NCBI GenBank assembly: GCA_029859805.1
Contig: JAOUCL010000011.1
Span: forward strand, 1 to 39,897
DNA: 39,897 nucleotides
Source: Rhodospirillales bacterium
Lineage (GTDB): Bacteria > Pseudomonadota > Alphaproteobacteria > Kiloniellales > JAKSDN01
Direction of reading: 5' to 3'
This document shows positions 7,595-16,386 of the stretch, in pieces. Under the pieces are notes generated by a model. That model was not told the DNA's origin, searched no databases, and was given only the letters and a program-made list of their open reading frames with translations. A program made the translations under genes and the position numbers. Position 1 is the stretch's first letter. The number at the start of each line of letters is the position of its first letter.

Positions 7595-8830
7595 CTACTC
7601 GGCCGACTGGCGCAGCAGATACCGCCCGGCGTTCTGCGCCTCGTAGGCGTGCATTTCCTCGGCCACCTGCCCAAAGGCCTCCGCGATCCAGTCGATCTGC
7701 TCCGGCGTATGGGCGGCGGACGCGCTGCAACGTAGCAGCGAGGTGCTGTTCGGCGTTCCGGGCGGTATTGCGAGGTTCACGTAGACGCCGGCCTGGAGCA
7801 GCTTGTTCCAGTACATGACCGCCTGCTCCTGCGTCGCGATCTTCACCGCGATGATTGGGCTGGGCGGCGCGGCGAGGGTCAATCCGAAACCGCTCAACCG
7901 GTCGTACAGCGCGTGCGCATTGCGCCACAGCGTCTCCTGCAGTCCCGGATCGCTCCGCAGCCGCCCGAGGGCCGTCGTGACCGAGGCCACGTTGGACGGC
8001 GAAAGGGAGGCCGTGAACATGTACGGCCGGCTCGCGAAGCGCAGGAACGGGAACTTCGGATGGTCCGAGGCGCAAAAGCCGCCGATCGAGCCCAGGCTCT
8101 TGCTGAAGGTGCCCACGACGAAATCGACGTCGTCCAGCACCCCGGCGTGCTCGGCAACACCGCGGCCTTTCTCGCCGAAGACGCCGACCGAATGGGCCTC
8201 GTCGACATAGAGATAGGCCTTGTGCCGGCGTTTGACCTCGGCAAACTCGGCCAGCGGCGCAATGTCGCCGAACATGCTGTACAGGCCTTCGACGATGATC
8301 AGCTTGTTCGTGTCCTTGCTGTCGAGCCGCTTAAGCCTCTTATCCAGGTCCTCCGGGCAGTTGTGCCGGAAGCGGATGACCGTGGCCCCGGTCATGCGGC
8401 AGCCGTCGTAGATGCAGGCGTGACAGTCGGCGTCCAGCAGGATGTAATCGCCGGGTCCGGCCAGGGCGGAGATTACGCCGAGATTGGCCTGATAGCCTGT
8501 CGGGAAGACCATGGACGAGGCGAATCCAAAGAAGGAGGCGATATCGTCCTCCAGCCTGCGGTGTTCCGAATAGGTGCCGTTGGCGATCCGCGATCCGGTC
8601 GTGCCCGTGCCTAGCCGATCGAGCGCATCGTGGGCTGAGTCCACGCAATCCTGGTCGAAGGTCAGGCCGAGATAGTTGTTGGTGCCGGCCAGCACGACAT
8701 TTCGCCCCCGGATAATAGCTTCCGTGGCGGAGCACATCTTATCCATGCACACACCGAAGGGGTCACTGCCGGCTGCAACGATTTGCTCGTGCAGTCCTGG
8801 CAGACCGGCAATTTTGTCAAAAAGATCCAT
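7595..8830 (-). CDS. spt: Serine palmitoyltransferase (alpha-oxoamine synthase)
   Basis: A 411-residue PLP-dependent enzyme condensing serine with an acyl thioester to give 3-ketosphinganine, the first step of sphingolipid synthesis. The PLP lysine is K244 in GTFSKSLGS. DEAHS (210-214) holds the Asp and His that contact PLP, and H138 in DADCHACI is the residue expected to stack on the ring. Related enzymes (KBL, AONS, ALAS) share these motifs. I prefer serine palmitoyltransferase because the upstream gene encodes an acyl carrier protein and the three further ceramide genes follow on the same strand. The frame opens at 8881 inside the carrier-protein gene, but ATG at 8830 falls 5 bp after that gene's stop and fits the normal N-terminus (MDLFDKI). 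Confidence 0.88.
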   Translation of the reverse strand: MDLFDKIAGLPGLHEQIVAAGSDPFGVCMDKMCSATEAIIRGRNVVLAGTNNYLGLTFDQDCVDSAHDALDRLGTGTTGSRIANGTYSEHRRLEDDIASFFGFASSMVFPTGYQANLGVISALAGPGDYILLDADCHACIYDGCRMTGATVIRFRHNCPEDLDKRLKRLDSKDTNKLIIVEGLYSMFGDIAPLAEFAEVKRRHKAYLYVDEAHSVGVFGEKGRGVAEHAGVLDDVDFVVGTFSKSLGSIGGFCASDHPKFPFLRFASRPYMFTASLSPSNVASVTTALGRLRSDPGLQETLWRNAHALYDRLSGFGLTLAAPPSPIIAVKIATQEQAVMYWNKLLQAGVYVNLAIPPGTPNSTSLLRCSASAAHTPEQIDWIAEAFGQVAEEMHAYEAQNAGRYLLRQSAE

Positions 8831-8834
8831 GTGC

Positions 8835-9086
8835 CTACTGGGCCCCCGCCTGTTTGTGTATTGCTCGGACCAGATCCCCAACTGTCCGAATTTCCGATAA
8901 GAGATTCATCGGAAATGAAATGCCGTACTCATCCTCGACTTCCATGATCAAGTCGAGCACTGCAACCGAATCGATCTCCAAGTCTCCCGTGATGTCGGTT
9001 TCGGCCGTCAGATCTAGGTTTCTGACGTTGAACTGCTGCAACTTTCGGCAGACTTTACGCAAAACCAAGTCGTCTGCGACATCCAT
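8835..9086 (-). CDS. acpR: Dedicated acyl carrier protein of the sphingolipid pathway
   Basis: A short acidic acyl carrier protein. The phosphopantetheine serine is in EIDSVAVLDL (S40 with the start used here), a variant of the usual DSL motif, followed by the helix MEVEDEYGISFP typical of carrier proteins. It directly precedes spt, matching the Caulobacter arrangement in which a specialised carrier delivers the fatty acyl chain to serine palmitoyltransferase. An ATG at 9101 gives an 88-residue product, but AGG directly touches it. ATG at 9086 has AGGATGG 11 bases upstream, so I prefer 9086 (83 residues). The 296 bp upstream to cerR hold no gene; they are relatively AT-rich and presumably contain the promoter for acpR-spt, though I see no strong match. 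Confidence 0.85.
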   Translation of the reverse strand: MDVADDLVLRKVCRKLQQFNVRNLDLTAETDITGDLEIDSVAVLDLIMEVEDEYGISFPMNLLSEIRTVGDLVRAIHKQAGAQ

Positions 9087-9382
9087 CGAGCCAGATACCA
9101 TCCTAATCGTTACTGTTTGGTTTAGCTCTTCGGGTGACTTTCCGCCGCAACCTGCCCAAAGTGTTTAGCAATGTTGCCTGCAAGCACTCAAATCACCGTT
9201 TGTTACAATATGTTTCTAGGTCACCATGCTGTGTTCTTTGCGCTAGCGCCTTTGTGCTAATCGCCAACAATTCCGTAATTCTTGGCCCTGACCGGCGCGG
9301 CGTCCAGCACCGCCCGACCGGGCACCATCGGTCCCTTCCTCCGCGCTTTGTCGTGACGACCTGCGTCTCCTTAGGCTTCCCG

Positions 9383-10324
9383 TTAGAGCCAGCGGTGGTC
9401 TTCGTACCAATTCAGGGTCAGTCGCATTCCTTCGTCCAGGCCCACTTTCGGGCGCCACGGCGAAAGGCGCGTCAGCGGGTTGTCCCGGCACACCCAGTCG
9501 TCATGGTATAGCTCTCGCACTTTGCCCGGGGAAATTCTAGGAACATGCCCGGTGATCCGCGATAAAGAGTGGTTTGCAACCGCGGCCGCGCGCATTAGGG
9601 ACCGGGGCACCGGCACGCAGGTGATCTTCCGTCCGATATGGCGACCACCTGCCTCGGCGACCGCGCGCCACGAATAGCCCTCCTCGCAGGCATCTCTGAT
9701 TTCGAACAGGGATCCGCTTTCGATCGAGGCCGAAAGCAACGTCCCGATGGCTTCGCAAAGATCCTCGACATAAATGAGTGAAATGCGTGCGCTTTCAAGG
9801 GCCGGTGTGGGAAGCAAGCCATGACGCAACAGCCGGAACAGTTGAAACGTCTCCCGGTCGCCGGGACCGTAGACCGCCGGTGGCCGAAGCGCGATCCAGT
9901 GAACGCCCTTGGCCTGTTGTGCCAGTTCCTCTTCCGCGCGCCTCTTGCTGGCGGCGTAGTCGGACAGCTCGGGATGGCGCGCAGCTAGTGAAGACAGAAA
10001 GATCAGGCGCGGCGGCCTTGGCTGGAGGGCGCAAGCCTGGACAAGCCTTGCCGTCCCGTTCGCGTTGACCCGGTGCAGGTCCTTGCTCGCGGCCGCCTTG
10101 ATCAGGCCCGCGCAGTGGACCAGGGCGTCGGCGCCCTCTACCAGGCGCGCCAGACTTGCATCGTTCTCAAGGGCGCCTTCGATGACGGTGACCCCGGCCG
10201 GCAAACGCGCCTTCTCGGGATGGCGGCACAGAGCGCGCACCTGCAGCCCCGCGGCCAGCAGGGACTCGACCAAATGGCGGCCGATGAAGCCGGTCGCTCC
10301 GGTCAGCGCTACGCTCTTCACCAT
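9383..10324 (-). CDS. cerR: NAD(P)-dependent epimerase/dehydratase-type SDR, probable ceramide reductase (CerR)
   Basis: A 313-residue extended short-chain dehydrogenase. The nucleotide-binding glycine motif is TGATGFIGRH (8-17) and the catalytic YxxxK is Y123-K127 in SDYAASKRRA, with a serine pair (SSL, 111-113) ahead of it. In Caulobacter a protein of this class reduces the keto group of the ceramide precursor, replacing the eukaryotic 3-ketosphinganine reductase. It lies 37 bp downstream of the acyl-AMP ligase gene and is probably co-transcribed with it from the promoter at 12171-12198. CAGGG sits just before the ATG. The C-terminal third (after about 230) would form the substrate-binding domain. 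Other SDR roles are possible, but the context is specific. Confidence 0.8.
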   Translation of the reverse strand: MVKSVALTGATGFIGRHLVESLLAAGLQVRALCRHPEKARLPAGVTVIEGALENDASLARLVEGADALVHCAGLIKAAASKDLHRVNANGTARLVQACALQPRPPRLIFLSSLAARHPELSDYAASKRRAEEELAQQAKGVHWIALRPPAVYGPGDRETFQLFRLLRHGLLPTPALESARISLIYVEDLCEAIGTLLSASIESGSLFEIRDACEEGYSWRAVAEAGGRHIGRKITCVPVPRSLMRAAAVANHSLSRITGHVPRISPGKVRELYHDDWVCRDNPLTRLSPWRPKVGLDEGMRLTLNWYEDHRWL

Positions 10325-10361
10325 GGTTGCCCTGCCGCTTTGGAACTGCGCCGAAGCCCGA

Positions 10362-12092
10362 TTAGTTCGGCGCAGCCGCGAAATATCCCGATAGATACCT
10401 GACCTTGGTAAAGGTCCGGCTTATCTTTCCCGACGATGTAAGCGGCAGGCTTCGTGTTGGTGCCAGAACGACCTTTGTATCGACCCCAACCGACTTGCGT
10501 ACGATCGCGGTCACGTCCTGCAAGAGCTGCTCGCGCGCATCCTCTTCATTGGTTCGGCATTGCACAATCGTGACCACTTCCTCTCCCGTCTCCGGGAAGT
10601 CCACGGAGAAGGCTGCCACGTCGCCGTTACGGATGCCCGGCAGCCGTTCCACCGCCCACTCTATGTCCTGCGGCCAGATGTTTCGGCCGTTGCAGATGAT
10701 CAGGTCCTTGCTTCGGCCGGTGATGACCAGGGAGCCGTTGATCGTGTATCCCAGGTCGCCGGTATCGAGCCATCCGTCTTCCGACAGCACGGCGGCGGTG
10801 CTTTCCGGGTCCTGGAAGAAGCCGACCATTACGCTCGGCCCCCTGACCAGGATGCGGCCCACCTCGCGGTCGGGCAGACGCTTGCCGTCCTGGTCCCGGA
10901 TCTCCACCTCGTGCTCCGGCATGGCCTTACCGCACAGTACGAAGGACCTGGCTTTCTCGGCGGGCACATCGGTGGCCGCCGGCACCGCCCGGCCGGCCTG
11001 GGCGAGTTCCTGTTTATTGACCCTATCGACCTCGAAATCGCCGTCCAAGGGGGCAAAGCTGACCGCCAGCGTCGATTCCGCCAATCCGTAGCTCGGTACG
11101 AATGCCGAACGTTTGAAGCCCGCGCCGGCGAAAGTCTCGGCAAATCGATTGAGGACACCGGCCCTGACCATGTCGCCGCCGATGCCGGCCACGCGCCACG
11201 AGGACAGGTCCAACGATTCCGCGGCTCCGTTGCCGCCCTGGCGCCGGCACAGGTCGTATCCGAAGGAGGGGCTGAATCCAACGGTGCCGCGGTTTTCCGA
11301 GATCAGGCGCAGCCAAATCAGGGGGCGCCGGGCAAAATCGGCGGTGGCGATGTAGTCCACGGACAGCTGGGATAGCGTGGGCGATATGCAGAATCCGATC
11401 AGCCCCATGTCGTGATAGAGGGGAAGCCAGGAGGCGCAGCGGTCGCCTGGGCGCACGTCCAGGCCATGCAGGGTAATCGCCCTGACGTTACTGCTGGCCG
11501 AACGCTGCGAGACGATAACGCCCTTAGGATCGCTCGTGCTGCCCGAGGAATACTGGATATAACAGAGATCGTCCCGACCGGTCGGGCGGAACTCCGGGCC
11601 CTCTGGCTGCGCGTAGAAGTCTTGCGGCGTGCCGACCATCGGGATTTCCAGGCCGTCGACCGCCTGCCGCAGCAGATCGATCATGTCCGAAGAGGCCATG
11701 GCGGCCGAAGGATCGGCCGAGACGATCATGCGCCGCAGCTGCTCGACGTAGGCGTCCTTGCCGCCCAGGTTCATGGGAACGGGAAGCTGGACCGGAAGCA
11801 GACTGGCGTACTGACAGGCGAAGAAGAAACAGTGGAAGTCCGGTGTCGTCTCCGCGACCAGGGCAACTCTGGCGCCGCGCGGCAGCTTGAGATTGACCAG
11901 CTTCCTGGCCAGCGAAATGGCATTCTCGCGAAGTTCGGCATAGGAGAGGATTTGCCTGAGTTCGCCTCGTCTCGTGTAGTAATTGTAACCGGTTTCGCCC
12001 TTGGCGGCGTAATCGAGCCCCTCCACCAGAGTTTCAAACGTGCCTAGTTGGAAGGGTAGGGCGTTATTGGATGTCGGGGTAGGGCGTTGCAT
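10362..12092 (-). CDS. acps: Fatty acyl-AMP ligase / acyl-ACP synthetase of sphingolipid synthesis
   Basis: A 576-residue adenylate-forming enzyme of the fatty acyl-AMP ligase class. The AMP/ATP loop is [11 protein letters not shown] (181-191). Downstream lie [13 protein letters not shown], which fits the class's conserved YGLAE motif, and the hinge region [22 protein letters not shown] in its first part. The enzyme should activate a fatty acid to acyl-AMP and load it onto the neighbouring carrier protein, supplying serine palmitoyltransferase. The Caulobacter ceramide cluster has the same gene order, spt, acpR, cerR, ligase. It is the first gene of a two-gene minus-strand operon, with a TATAAT promoter about 80 bp upstream. 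Confidence 0.85.
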   Translation of the reverse strand: MQRPTPTSNNALPFQLGTFETLVEGLDYAAKGETGYNYYTRRGELRQILSYAELRENAISLARKLVNLKLPRGARVALVAETTPDFHCFFFACQYASLLPVQLPVPMNLGGKDAYVEQLRRMIVSADPSAAMASSDMIDLLRQAVDGLEIPMVGTPQDFYAQPEGPEFRPTGRDDLCYIQYSSGSTSDPKGVIVSQRSASSNVRAITLHGLDVRPGDRCASWLPLYHDMGLIGFCISPTLSQLSVDYIATADFARRPLIWLRLISENRGTVGFSPSFGYDLCRRQGGNGAAESLDLSSWRVAGIGGDMVRAGVLNRFAETFAGAGFKRSAFVPSYGLAESTLAVSFAPLDGDFEVDRVNKQELAQAGRAVPAATDVPAEKARSFVLCGKAMPEHEVEIRDQDGKRLPDREVGRILVRGPSVMVGFFQDPESTAAVLSEDGWLDTGDLGYTINGSLVITGRSKDLIICNGRNIWPQDIEWAVERLPGIRNGDVAAFSVDFPETGEEVVTIVQCRTNEEDAREQLLQDVTAIVRKSVGVDTKVVLAPTRSLPLTSSGKISRTFTKVRYLSGYFAAAPN

Positions 12093-12469
12093 CAGGGTTG
12101 CGGTGTATCACACGCAGAAACGTTCGCCGGTGTCAGAGAAGGCCGGCTCGGCCAGGAATCCATGGTGGTGATTATACGACCGTCCTCGTTTTTGTCTTCC
12201 GTTTCGTGCGAACGAAGCCGTATGCGCGCCTGGCAGTGGAGTCCCTCGGCCGGCCGCCCGCGAAGATGCTTTCTCCAACATTTTGCCCAAAAAGCAAGCT
12301 CAAAGTGCCTGAGCGGCCCTTAGGATCTTCTTAATTTGCCGATCCATTTTCGGGAAACATCCCGCCGACCGGTACGGAAGTCTCCGAAGGAAACGGCAAC
12401 CGGCCGTATCTTCCGCAAAAGTGGCAAATCGTGCCGATGCCACCATGAACGGGGAACGGGGCGCTCCGG
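12093..12469. other. Intergenic region upstream of the acyl-AMP ligase gene
   Basis: A 377-bp gap between the end of the ABC exporter gene and the start of the acyl-AMP ligase gene, both on the minus strand. Its left part holds the promoter listed at 12171-12198. The rest is less GC-rich around 12190-12360. Small open frames (for example 12098-12334) have no recognisable features, and I do not call them genes. Confidence 0.6.
12171..12198 (-). promoter_or_regulatory. Sigma70-type promoter for the ligase-cerR operon
   Basis: On the minus strand AAGACA (12198-12193) is followed after 16 bases by a perfect TATAAT (12176-12171). It points to the ligase start at 12092 and gives a leader of about 75 nt. 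A perfect -10 box is rare in this GC-rich sequence, which makes it stand out. Confidence 0.6.
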
Positions 12470-14188
12470 TCACAGCAGGTTGGCGCGGGACTCTGACTCT
12501 CGAACCAGGCTGTATTGGTCCGCGCCCAACTCGAAGAGCTGGTCGGCCACAGCGATCCAGGCCGGCCGATGCGTGATGGAGAGGATCGTCAAGGAGCTCG
12601 AAAGGTCACGTATGTTGCCGCAGATCGCCAATTCGGTTTCCGGGTCGAGCGCGCTGGTCACCTCGTCTAGGATCAGCAGCGAGGGCTTGTGGACCAGGGC
12701 GCGCGCGAGGGCGATGCGCTGGCGCTCGCCGCCCGACAGCTTGATGCCCCGCTCCCCCGCCTCGGACATGAGGCCGTCCGGCAGGGCCGAAACGAAGTCC
12801 CACGCGCCGGCCGCCTCGAGCGCCGCGCGCACTTGTTCGGTTCCCAACGATTGGTCGCCGAGGGTGATGTTCGCCAGGATCGTGTCGTGGAACAGGATCA
12901 GCTCCTGTGGCACATAGCCGATCATGGCGCGCCATGCCTGCAGGTCGATCTGCTCCAGCGGTACGCCGTCGATCAGTATGTCGCCCTGGTCGGGCCGATA
13001 GAGGCCGAGCAGGAGGTCGGTCAGCGTCGTCTTGCCGACGCCGGACGTCCCCATGATCACCGTCACCTGCTTGGCTGGGATCTCGACGGAAACGCCTTGC
13101 AGGACGGGCTTCGATCCGAAGGCGAAGGAGATATCCCGCATCGAGCAGCCGCGGTCGAGCGTCGGCTGGACCGTGCCGTAGAGGACCTCTCTCTCCCGCT
13201 CGGATTCGGCCACCAGATTGTGGATCGACCAGTAGGCGCTCTCGACGATGGCGGCGTCCTGGAAGAGTCTCTGCATCTTGTTGATCCGACTGACCGTCCG
13301 CTGCAGCACCAGACCCATGACGAGCAACTCGGAGATCGGCAGGGACCAGATCCTGACCACCAGGTAGAAACTGATCGCCAGGCAGACGGTCAATAGCGGT
13401 TCCTGCAGGTTCTGCATGATCTGGCGGCTGATCACTTGGCGGCGCAGGGCCTGCCGCAGCTCACCGGTCTTTCGCCGGAACAGATTGGCGAAATGGGTCT
13501 GCCGGGACATCGCCTTGAGCGGCTTGATGCCGACCAGCGCGTCGCTCAGATAGGTGACCAGTTCCTTGGTCCGCTTGGTTTGGCGCCGGCCTGCCTTGCG
13601 CGCCTTGCGCACCATCGAACTCAGCACGAGCGCGATAAGACCGCCGATACCGAAAGCCACGACGGCAAGCTTCCAGGACAGCAGCAAGGCCACCGCCAGG
13701 TAGGCAAGGCATTGGATCGCGCCGGCCAGGAACTGGACGGCAAATACGTAGGCCTGGGCCGAGCGCGTAGCCTCGAAGCTGACTGCGTTGGCGATCCGTC
13801 CGACAGGCTGGCGCGTGAAGTAGCTCCATTTGACCCGGAGGAGACTGTCGATCAGCCTGGTCCTGAGTTGGGTCGCGACTTCGGCCGCCGCATATCCGAC
13901 GTGCCTCATGGCGAGGATACCCAGCGCAGCCCGCAGGCTGATACCTAGAACCACGATGATGACCAAGGTTTCCAGGTTGGCCGACAGGCCGAGACTTTCG
14001 AGCGATTCCACCACCAGCCGGCTGGCCGGCGAGGACTGCGCCGCGGCGTCGCCGCCGGCGATCGAGACCAGGGGCAGCAGGCTGGTCAGGCCAACACCCT
14101 CCGCCAGGCCCGCGAGCAGCAGGAGGATCAAGACCGTCCAGCGGGTCGTGCCCTGGGAGGCCAGGAATATGCGTATCACACCGAGCAC
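12470..14188 (-). CDS. MsbA-like ABC exporter (fused membrane and ATPase domains)
   Basis: A 572-residue half-transporter that should act as a homodimer in the inner membrane. Residues 1-310 carry the transmembrane domain, with helices at about 17-42, 73-93, 147-171, 173-192 and 265-280. The ATPase domain has Walker A GTSGVGKTT (380-388), signature LSGGERQR (484-491), Walker B LLILDE (504-509) and a switch histidine in SITHRP. The family flips lipids (MsbA) or exports glycolipids and peptides. Its place directly behind the ceramide operon suggests flipping of ceramide or its headgroup-bearing product. The start is GTG at 14188 (MLGVIRIF); a nearby GTG could serve instead. Export of a glycan intermediate is the main alternative. 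Confidence 0.8.
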   Translation of the reverse strand: MLGVIRIFLASQGTTRWTVLILLLLAGLAEGVGLTSLLPLVSIAGGDAAAQSSPASRLVVESLESLGLSANLETLVIIVVLGISLRAALGILAMRHVGYAAAEVATQLRTRLIDSLLRVKWSYFTRQPVGRIANAVSFEATRSAQAYVFAVQFLAGAIQCLAYLAVALLLSWKLAVVAFGIGGLIALVLSSMVRKARKAGRRQTKRTKELVTYLSDALVGIKPLKAMSRQTHFANLFRRKTGELRQALRRQVISRQIMQNLQEPLLTVCLAISFYLVVRIWSLPISELLVMGLVLQRTVSRINKMQRLFQDAAIVESAYWSIHNLVAESEREREVLYGTVQPTLDRGCSMRDISFAFGSKPVLQGVSVEIPAKQVTVIMGTSGVGKTTLTDLLLGLYRPDQGDILIDGVPLEQIDLQAWRAMIGYVPQELILFHDTILANITLGDQSLGTEQVRAALEAAGAWDFVSALPDGLMSEAGERGIKLSGGERQRIALARALVHKPSLLILDEVTSALDPETELAICGNIRDLSSSLTILSITHRPAWIAVADQLFELGADQYSLVRESESRANLL

Positions 14189-14373
14189 AGGTTTCGCCGC
14201 CTAAAGCGGACTCTCCTTTCGGTCGCGATTTCATATGCCCGGAACACCCGCCCGGGAGCGAGTCAAGGTTCCAGGCACGACTCTTTGGCGAATCAAGGGC
14301 TTCCTAACAGACTGAACGAGTTTTCGCCAGCTACCAATACGGGCTGGAGCAGGGCCCGGGCCGCAAGGCCGGA

Positions 14374-14838
14374 TTATCCGGCGGGCCAACGGCCGCGCAG
14401 AAAATCGGCTAAGGCCGCGATTTGGGTTTGATCGAGCGCGGCCGCCGCGCTCAGGTCGGGGACGCCGGGCCAGCCGGCGTCGGCAAAGGCGACCCCGCCG
14501 AATTCCTTGGTTTCCGCATACCTCGGAATGACGTGGAAATGGACGTGCGGGTCGACCATCATGAGCATCAGGTAGTTGAGCTTGTCGTAAGAAAAGGCCT
14601 GGCCCAAAACGGCCTCGATGTCTCCGGTTGCGGCCGCCAGGCTGGTGAAGGCGCCCTGGCTGATGTCCGAGAAGCGCGTTGCCTGTTCCCGGCAGGCCAG
14701 CACAAGGGACCCGAGGGTCACCTGCTGCGGCCGCAGCAGGACAGTCCAGTGCTCGTAATTCGCCAGCAGGGTGTGCGGATATCCGAACTTCGCGATGGTC
14801 TCGTTGGCGGCAACCGGATGTTCAGCGTCCTGGGGCAT
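14374..14838 (-). CDS. HIT-family nucleotide hydrolase/transferase
   Basis: A 154-residue histidine-triad protein. The signature is DPHVHFHVIPRY with H98, H100 and H102; H100 would be the nucleophile forming the nucleotidyl-histidine intermediate. The family cleaves nucleoside 5'-phosphate esters such as dinucleoside polyphosphates, AMP-lysine or nucleotide sugars. The gene is single on the minus strand and diverges from the CDP-alcohol transferase gene. Since neighbours probably make CDP-activated intermediates and acyl-AMP, a clean-up role on such nucleotides is conceivable but not shown. The ATG at 14838 gives a compact normal-length HIT protein. Confidence 0.85.
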   Translation of the reverse strand: MPQDAEHPVAANETIAKFGYPHTLLANYEHWTVLLRPQQVTLGSLVLACREQATRFSDISQGAFTSLAAATGDIEAVLGQAFSYDKLNYLMLMMVDPHVHFHVIPRYAETKEFGGVAFADAGWPGVPDLSAAAALDQTQIAALADFLRGRWPAG

Positions 14839-15133
14839 GTGGCGGTCTCCACGTCCTTCGTATCGTAGCTGCGTCGCCCGGTGGCGCCGGCAGTCTAAGC
14901 GTTAGCGGGGAAATCGCAAAGCACAAGCCATCTGGGCGTTTCCTTTCGGCATGGGATGCACTATGTACCCAGCCAAATCCGCAGGGTCCGGGTGGCGGGC
15001 CGTCGGTACGGGCCAGGGCCGACTGGCCAGGGTCGACTGGACTGCCGCCGCGCGGGGGGGCGTGGCCGATGCGGGGGAGGGCCTCGGCCGCAGCTTCGCC
15101 GGCCGGGTGACGAAGTTTTGGAGTGATGCTTTG

Positions 15134-16327
15134 GTGAATACAACTGTCCCCGGGGCGGACGAGGCCGGGTCGCCCAATCTGTATCTCGTCGGAAGTTGCG
15201 ACACCGAGATCTGGGGCTTGACCGAGGTCGAGCGTCACACCCGCGCCTTTCGGCGGGCCGGCGTGTCCTCGGTTCTGTCGGCCGGACAGCCCCTGCCGCA
15301 AGAGGGCGCCGTGATCATGGTCCGGAGCGAGTATGTCTTTGCCGCGGAGCTGGTCCAGGCCCTGGCCGAGACGCCGGGTGTCGTCCTCGCGGTCGAGAGC
15401 GAGCGTCCCGGCGAAAGGATGGCCGTCGCGGCCCACATCGATGCCGCGCAGGCCGGCGTGGTCGAGAAGCTCCTGGCGCGCGGCGTCTTCGGCGGAGACG
15501 ATCATGTGCCGTCGAACCTGCGTGTTCTGTCGCCCGAGGAGCTCGGTCCCTCGTACAACAGGTCGCTGCGCAAGCGCGCTGTTCCCTTCGTCCTGCCACT
15601 GAACGAGCGCTCGCGCGCCGAGGTCGAAAAGAAGACCTTCGCGGCGGTCTACAAGGGCGCGACCGACTTCGTCACCAAGTGGTGCTGGCCCGTCCCCGCC
15701 CGCTGGGTGACCCGCTGGGCCGCCGCATGGCGCATCTCGCCCAACACCGTCACCACGGTCAGCCTGGTCTTCGTGCTCCTCGCCATGTACCTCTTCGCCG
15801 AGGGCCAGTTCCTGCTGGGCGTGGCCGCGGCCTGGTTCATGACCTTTCTCGACACGGTCGACGGCAAGCTCGCCAGGGTGACCATGACCTCCTCCGCCTG
15901 GGGCAACGTCTACGACCACGGGATCGACCTGATCCATCCGCCCTTCTGGTGGTGGGCCTGGTGGCATGGTCTGCAGCAGGCCGGGACCGCCGCCGCGCCG
16001 GCGACCCTCGATCTGGCGCTGTGGATCGTCGTCGTGGGCTATGTCGTCGGCCGGCTCCTGGAGGGGGTGTTCCACTGGACCTTCAAGATCCAGACCCACA
16101 TCTGGCGTCCCGTCGATTATTTCTTCCGCACGATCACCGCGCGGCGCAATCCCAACCTGGCGATCCTCATGGTGGCCACGGTCTTCGGCCGGCCCGACCT
16201 GGGGCTCATCGCCGTCGCGGCCTGGACCGTCCTCTCCATCGTCTTTCATGTCGAGCGCATCGCCCAGGCCGCCTTCGTCCGCGCCCGAGGCGGCCGGATC
16301 ACGTCCTGGCTGAGCGAGCCGGGGTGA
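15134..16327 (+). CDS. CDP-alcohol phosphatidyltransferase with N-terminal degenerate nucleotidyltransferase-like domain
   Basis: A 397-residue membrane enzyme. The full CDP-alcohol phosphotransferase motif, D-x2-DG-x2-AR-x8-G-x3-D-x3-D, is present with D240, D243, D261 and D265. Helices surround it from about 205 to 385. Residues 15-135 resemble the nucleotidyltransferase-fold domain seen ahead of some CDP-alcohol transferases (WGLTEVERHTRAFRRAGV; VRSEYVFAAELVQAL) but lack the glycine-rich nucleotide loop, so this part is probably non-catalytic. The enzyme swaps CMP for an alcohol or sugar phosphate; here it could use CDP-ceramide or a CDP-headgroup to build the sphingolipid head. The frame extends upstream to 14951, but GTG at 15134 has GGAG (15120-15123) ten bases ahead. 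The 295 bp upstream hold no other gene. Confidence 0.82.
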   Translation: MNTTVPGADEAGSPNLYLVGSCDTEIWGLTEVERHTRAFRRAGVSSVLSAGQPLPQEGAVIMVRSEYVFAAELVQALAETPGVVLAVESERPGERMAVAAHIDAAQAGVVEKLLARGVFGGDDHVPSNLRVLSPEELGPSYNRSLRKRAVPFVLPLNERSRAEVEKKTFAAVYKGATDFVTKWCWPVPARWVTRWAAAWRISPNTVTTVSLVFVLLAMYLFAEGQFLLGVAAAWFMTFLDTVDGKLARVTMTSSAWGNVYDHGIDLIHPPFWWWAWWHGLQQAGTAAAPATLDLALWIVVVGYVVGRLLEGVFHWTFKIQTHIWRPVDYFFRTITARRNPNLAILMVATVFGRPDLGLIAVAAWTVLSIVFHVERIAQAAFVRARGGRITSWLSEPG

Positions 16328-16386
16328 GCGGCAAGGCGACGCGCGTCGGTTCGACGGCGGCGGCTCGGCCGGTATCGGATACCGTC

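Noticed and set aside
10560-11375. Plus-strand open frame inside the acyl-AMP ligase gene
   Set aside because: It is antisense to a clear adenylating enzyme and shows no family features of its own.
14822-16249. 475-codon minus-strand frame opposite the CDP-alcohol transferase
   Set aside because: Composition is dominated by Gly, Arg, Asp, Pro and His, as expected of an antisense shadow in GC-rich DNA.
15196-16386. Long frame upstream of the HAD phosphatase
   Set aside because: It is the +2-shifted shadow of the CDP-alcohol transferase, full of Arg and Gly; phosphatase homology begins only after 16387.
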